Source: Pseudopithomyces maydicus (Eukaryota; Ascomycota; Dothideomycetes; Pleosporales; Didymosphaeriaceae). Taken from it: a stretch of DNA of 64,000 nucleotides. The stretch is from contig JANTUC010000002.1 in the NCBI GenBank assembly GCA_026873275.1, positions 2,604,001 to 2,668,000 on the forward strand, read 5' to 3'. Shown piece after piece: positions 61,150-64,000 of the stretch. How positions within the stretch are numbered: the first letter of the stretch is position 1; each line of letters starts with the position of its first letter. The notes beneath the pieces were generated by a model. It ran no database searches, had not been told where the DNA came from, and worked only from the letters and a program-made list of their open reading frames with translations. Both the position numbers and the translations under genes were made by a program.

Positions 61150-63685
61150 ATGGACCGCCATTCACAAACTTCCATGGACCGTTATTTACAGGCTTCAAAG
61201 ATGCGAGCGCAGAGACAGAACTGCGAACCTCCGCCTCCACCTCCACCTCAACAAAAAATACCCCAAAAGGTGAACGCTGTGAAGGAGTCCAAACGTGCTC
61301 GCCCGGATGAGGGGGACCGCGACACCGCTGCTGGACATTCCCGTAGCAAACGCACGAAGAGGCACCGACGCGACGAGGTCCCTCCTGTTAATGACCCGGT
61401 TGGTGGTCCATCTGGTCATGTTCCCGGTGCCCCACGCCCACGCCCACACGTTCACGCCGGCGCGACTAATCCGAATCCGGACGCAAACATAGGGCCGCGG
61501 AATCCTGTAAAACTCGAACAGCATGTAAAGATAGTGAAACTCGGAAAGTATGTAAAGACAACGAGAACAGATGGTCAGCTTTACCATTATTATTGTATCG
61601 AACCAATGCCTGAGGAAAGGGAAGTTCAATCGTCGATCTATCATGGCCACGTCAAACTCCCAGCGAAGGAAGGTCAACCACCCCACCACGGTCATGGCCC
61701 TTGCATCGAGGTCAAATGAAAGGAAAGTCAACCGCCCAACCATGGTCATGACCCTAATATCAAAGCGGAGGAAGTTCAACCGCGCAACCAAGGTCATGTT
61801 CCTAACATCAACGTGGGGGAGTTAAACCGCGCGATCAAGGTCATGGTTCTAACATCAAAGTGGAGGAAGTTCAATCGCGCAACCAAGATCATGGCTCTGA
61901 TATCAAAGTGGAGGAAGTTCAGCCGCCCGAACAGGCTCCGGCGGTGCCTACGGAACCTGCGCGCGCACCGATAAAGCTGATCCGAGAGCAAGAAGATCTC
62001 GTTACGATGGCTCTGCACAATCTCAACATCTTCTACACTGGTGCTGCAGGCGCCGGAAAATCTGCAGTGCTCAACGCTATTGTGGAAGCGTTGCGAGAAG
62101 CGGGCAAGGTTGTTCATGTCACAGCTTCGACGGGCATTGCTGCGCTTAATGTTAATGGTATGACGATCTGGACTTATTTGGGCATCGGTTTGAGTGTAAT
62201 CAACAAGCCTTTAAGTGCTTCGAGAAGAATAGCCCAAAATCCTAGATCGCCAGCTCTCGAGCGTATTTTGAACACCGATGTCTTGATCATCGATGAGATC
62301 AGTATGGTAAGTTCGTTAGTTATAGTTTTGTATCTCTTCCCAAAATAATTCTGACTTCGTCCCTATAGGTCGAGAACAATCTTCTAGTTCGAATCGATGC
62401 GATGATGAAAGCCGCCAGAGGAAATAATAAACCATTTGGGGGTGTTCAGATGATCATTACTGGGGACTTTTGCCAACTCCCTCCGGTCAAACCTTTCGGA
62501 AACTGCGTACATTGCGGTTTCAATACTTTGAAAACCGGTTACGGGCAAAACGTGCAGTGGATGTGCAAACATGGAAGGCAAGATCACCCGCAGAACTGGG
62601 TCAAGGGCGACGAGTGGGCTTTCAACAGCCCCGCGTGGAAAGAGGCAAATTTCATAAATGTCTACCTGAAAACAGTTCACAGGCAACGTGATCCACGCTT
62701 CCTTGAGCTTCTCAACAGATGCCGCTTCGGAACTGCGCTATCGAACGAAGACGTAAGATTGATCGCCAGGCCAGAGGAGCCACACAACCCTTCTTACTTA
62801 TCGGCTGTGAGACTTTTGTGTGTCAACAGAGATGTGGATCAGGTCAATTTGAGTGAGTTCAACAAACTGACCACTCCTGATATAAAGGTATACCTTTGCT
62901 TGGACCATTTTGAGTGGGTAAAGGGTGAACATATGGGTAGACTGAACAGGTTCACGGAGACGATTACCGACTACAGAACCGGTCATACAACATTAAAAGA
63001 ATTCAAAGACCATCGTCTCCCGGACGAGCTTCAGCTGCGTACCGGCACTGTTGTTGCCTTGATTACCAATCTAGATCTGGCTGCAGGGCTCTGTAACGGA
63101 TCTCAGGGTATTGTGGTTGGCTTCGAGCGGTTTGACTCTACTCCCATAAACGCACACATCAAGAGTATGGATAAAGCGAAAGCAAAGCTCATCAAAGCTT
63201 GGGTAAACCAGATCAAGCCAAGCCGCTTCCCCATTGTAAGGTTCAACGCAACACACGGTCGACCAACAGTCCAGCGTACAATCTATCCAGAGTGTTTCAT
63301 CTCTAATAAGAAGGACACGGGATCGGAACTGCTACTAAGTCGTGCGCAGATTCCATTGATCCAATCGTGGGCTAGTGAGTCACCCTTCTTCATCCCCCAC
63401 TCGTGGCTTAACCGAAGCTCCTGCTGACATGATGGCTCTACAGTGACAGTTCACCGATCGCAAGGAATGACCCTGGACTTTGTCAGGACCGATCTTTCCA
63501 GAATTTTTGAAAAGGGGCAGACGTATGTAGCTCTCTCCCGAGCCACGACGCTCCAAGGATTGTGGTTGGAAGGCAAGACAAGTGAGATCGGACGTAAGAC
63601 TGGAGTGGATCCAGAGGTGTTGGATTTTTTCATGAGGACTCTTTGGCTTAATGGAGGACCACCGGAGCTAGCGCAGCATTTTTAG
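61150..63685 (+). CDS. PIF1-family DNA helicase, 3 exons, with internal repeat, frame break and in-frame stop
   Basis: ATP-dependent 5'-3' DNA helicase of the Pif1/RecD group. Motifs are FYTGAAGAGKSAVL (Walker A), VHVTASTGIAALNVNG, DVLIIDEISM (Walker B), GDFCQLPPV, TVHRQRDPRF, TVHRSQGMTLD and YVALSRATTLQGL. A CVHCGF..MCKHGRQDH cysteine/histidine insert sits after motif III. Introns at about 62309-62369 and 63376-63444 restore DEISMVENNLL and SWAMTVHRSQG. The N-terminal 190 residues are basic and disordered and lead into a 48-nt repeat array (61.62-61.93 kb). There the frame shows a TGA at 61717-61719 and one missing base in the G5 run at 61815-61819. The base loss fits the window-wide pattern; the TGA does not, so the gene may be a pseudogene or start downstream of the stop. 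Confidence 0.82.
61620..61935 (+). repeat. 48-bp coding minisatellite in the helicase N terminus
   Basis: Six to seven imperfect tandem copies coding a 16-residue unit, best copies VEEVQSRNQDHGSDIK and AEEVQPRNQGHVPNIN. Copies near the 3' end are exactly 48 bases, except one that is 47 because its G5 run (61815-61819) is one base short. That copy shifts the frame and the next copies read on in the new frame. Copy 2/3 carries six extra bases and the TGA stop. Confidence 0.85.
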
Positions 63686-64000
63686 TTTCTGGTTTTGGGA
63701 GTAGATGGCAGTCTCATGAGGAATTTGGGCACATGCCCATCTGATTTGAAGGCAGTCGAACTAACCAACAGAAGGAATGCTTGGGGTACTGGTTGAACAC
63801 ACTTTGGATATATATCATGGAGAGAATAAGCATTACTTTCGGTTAATTGTCGGTAGCGCCAGGAGAATAGGAGTCTGTTTTTTTGACTGGGTACGGTTGA
63901 TTGATTTATCATCACCGTGTCCTAAAAGTATGCAATCCGTCTTTGGGCCAATTTACGAATGTTGCAATCGTTCAGACACTCCCGTCCAAAGCATTTCCAC
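63686..64000. other. 3' flank of the helicase, no gene seen
   Basis: 315 bp to the window end with no domain-bearing frame. Confidence 0.5.

Noticed and set aside
8591..63685. Programmed ribosomal frameshifting as the cause of the many frame breaks
   Set aside because: The runs differ in base (G, C, A) and context, occur in unrelated housekeeping genes and always need the same one-base gain. No common slippery site or downstream structure is apparent.
8591..63685. Pseudogenisation of Hsf1, glutathione synthetase, PIG-P and others
   Set aside because: Outside the single break each protein is fully conserved, motifs are intact and the second frame continues exactly where the first leaves off. 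Real decay would leave scattered changes.
61150..63685. Helitron transposon based on the PIF1-like helicase
   Set aside because: No rolling-circle Rep domain, no TC/CTRR ends and no end hairpin were found; a chromosomal PIF1 paralogue fits better.
1..64000. tRNA or rRNA genes
   Set aside because: I searched by eye for tRNA B-box-like GGTTCGANTCC and found no convincing cloverleaf; a covariance-model scan would be decisive.

Overview
The window is nuclear DNA from a filamentous ascomycete, most likely a dothideomycete of the Pleosporales type. The evidence is dense genes on both strands, short GT..AG introns (mostly 47-70 bp, with CTAAC/CTGAC-like branch points) and fungal gene families (Knr4/Smi1, Derlin, Rpa49, promethin-like, Erf4, DUF7580, acuF-like zinc finger, macro domain). 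The order was inferred from gene content only; no rRNA or ITS is present. I reconstructed 26 protein genes. For nearly all multi-exon genes the exon sums were checked to be a multiple of three. The exception is the PIF1-like gene, which has an internal stop.

Layout: 0.2-4.6 kb holds an F-box protein and a copper amine oxidase. 6.4-7.9 kb holds a methyltransferase that splices in phase into a GFA-type zinc domain. 8.6-16.9 kb holds a coiled-coil protein, a small membrane protein, a Derlin, a small glycine-rich protein, RNA polymerase I subunit Rpa49 and a promethin-like lipid-droplet protein. 17.3-23 kb holds the heat-shock factor and Knr4/Smi1. 23-25 kb is gene-poor and carries a 14-bp minisatellite with higher-order structure. 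25-34.8 kb is the most accessory-looking part: a DUF7580 protein diverges, across 409 bp, from a ~2,273-residue protein with an acuF-like zinc-finger region, two macro domains, repeated PH/EVH1-like modules and a winged-helix-like segment. 35-46.5 kb holds a small hypothetical protein, Vps45, an NAD-dependent epimerase, the Ras-palmitoylation subunit Erf4 and a TMEM198-like membrane protein. 48-56 kb holds glutathione synthetase, a protein with a C-terminal SUMO-interacting motif, 5-aminolevulinate synthase and a small secreted cysteine-rich protein. 56.3-63.7 kb holds an ABHD11/Imo32-like hydrolase, the PIG-P subunit of GPI-GlcNAc transferase, a histidine acid phosphatase and a PIF1-type helicase.

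Most genes are housekeeping and have no pathway link to each other: secretion and ER quality control (Derlin, Vps45, PIG-P, Erf4), transcription (Rpa49, Hsf1), cell wall (Knr4) and tetrapyrrole and thiol metabolism (ALA synthase, glutathione synthetase).

Two things stand out. First, at least eleven genes, probably twelve, are each broken by what reads as one missing base in a mononucleotide run (G/C runs of 4-5, A runs of 6-7); adding one base restores the conserved protein every time. This looks like systematic homopolymer under-calling, so these genes should not be called pseudogenes. Second, the divergent DUF7580 / double-macro-domain pair is a plausible undescribed fungal ADP-ribose-linked or innate-immunity-like locus.
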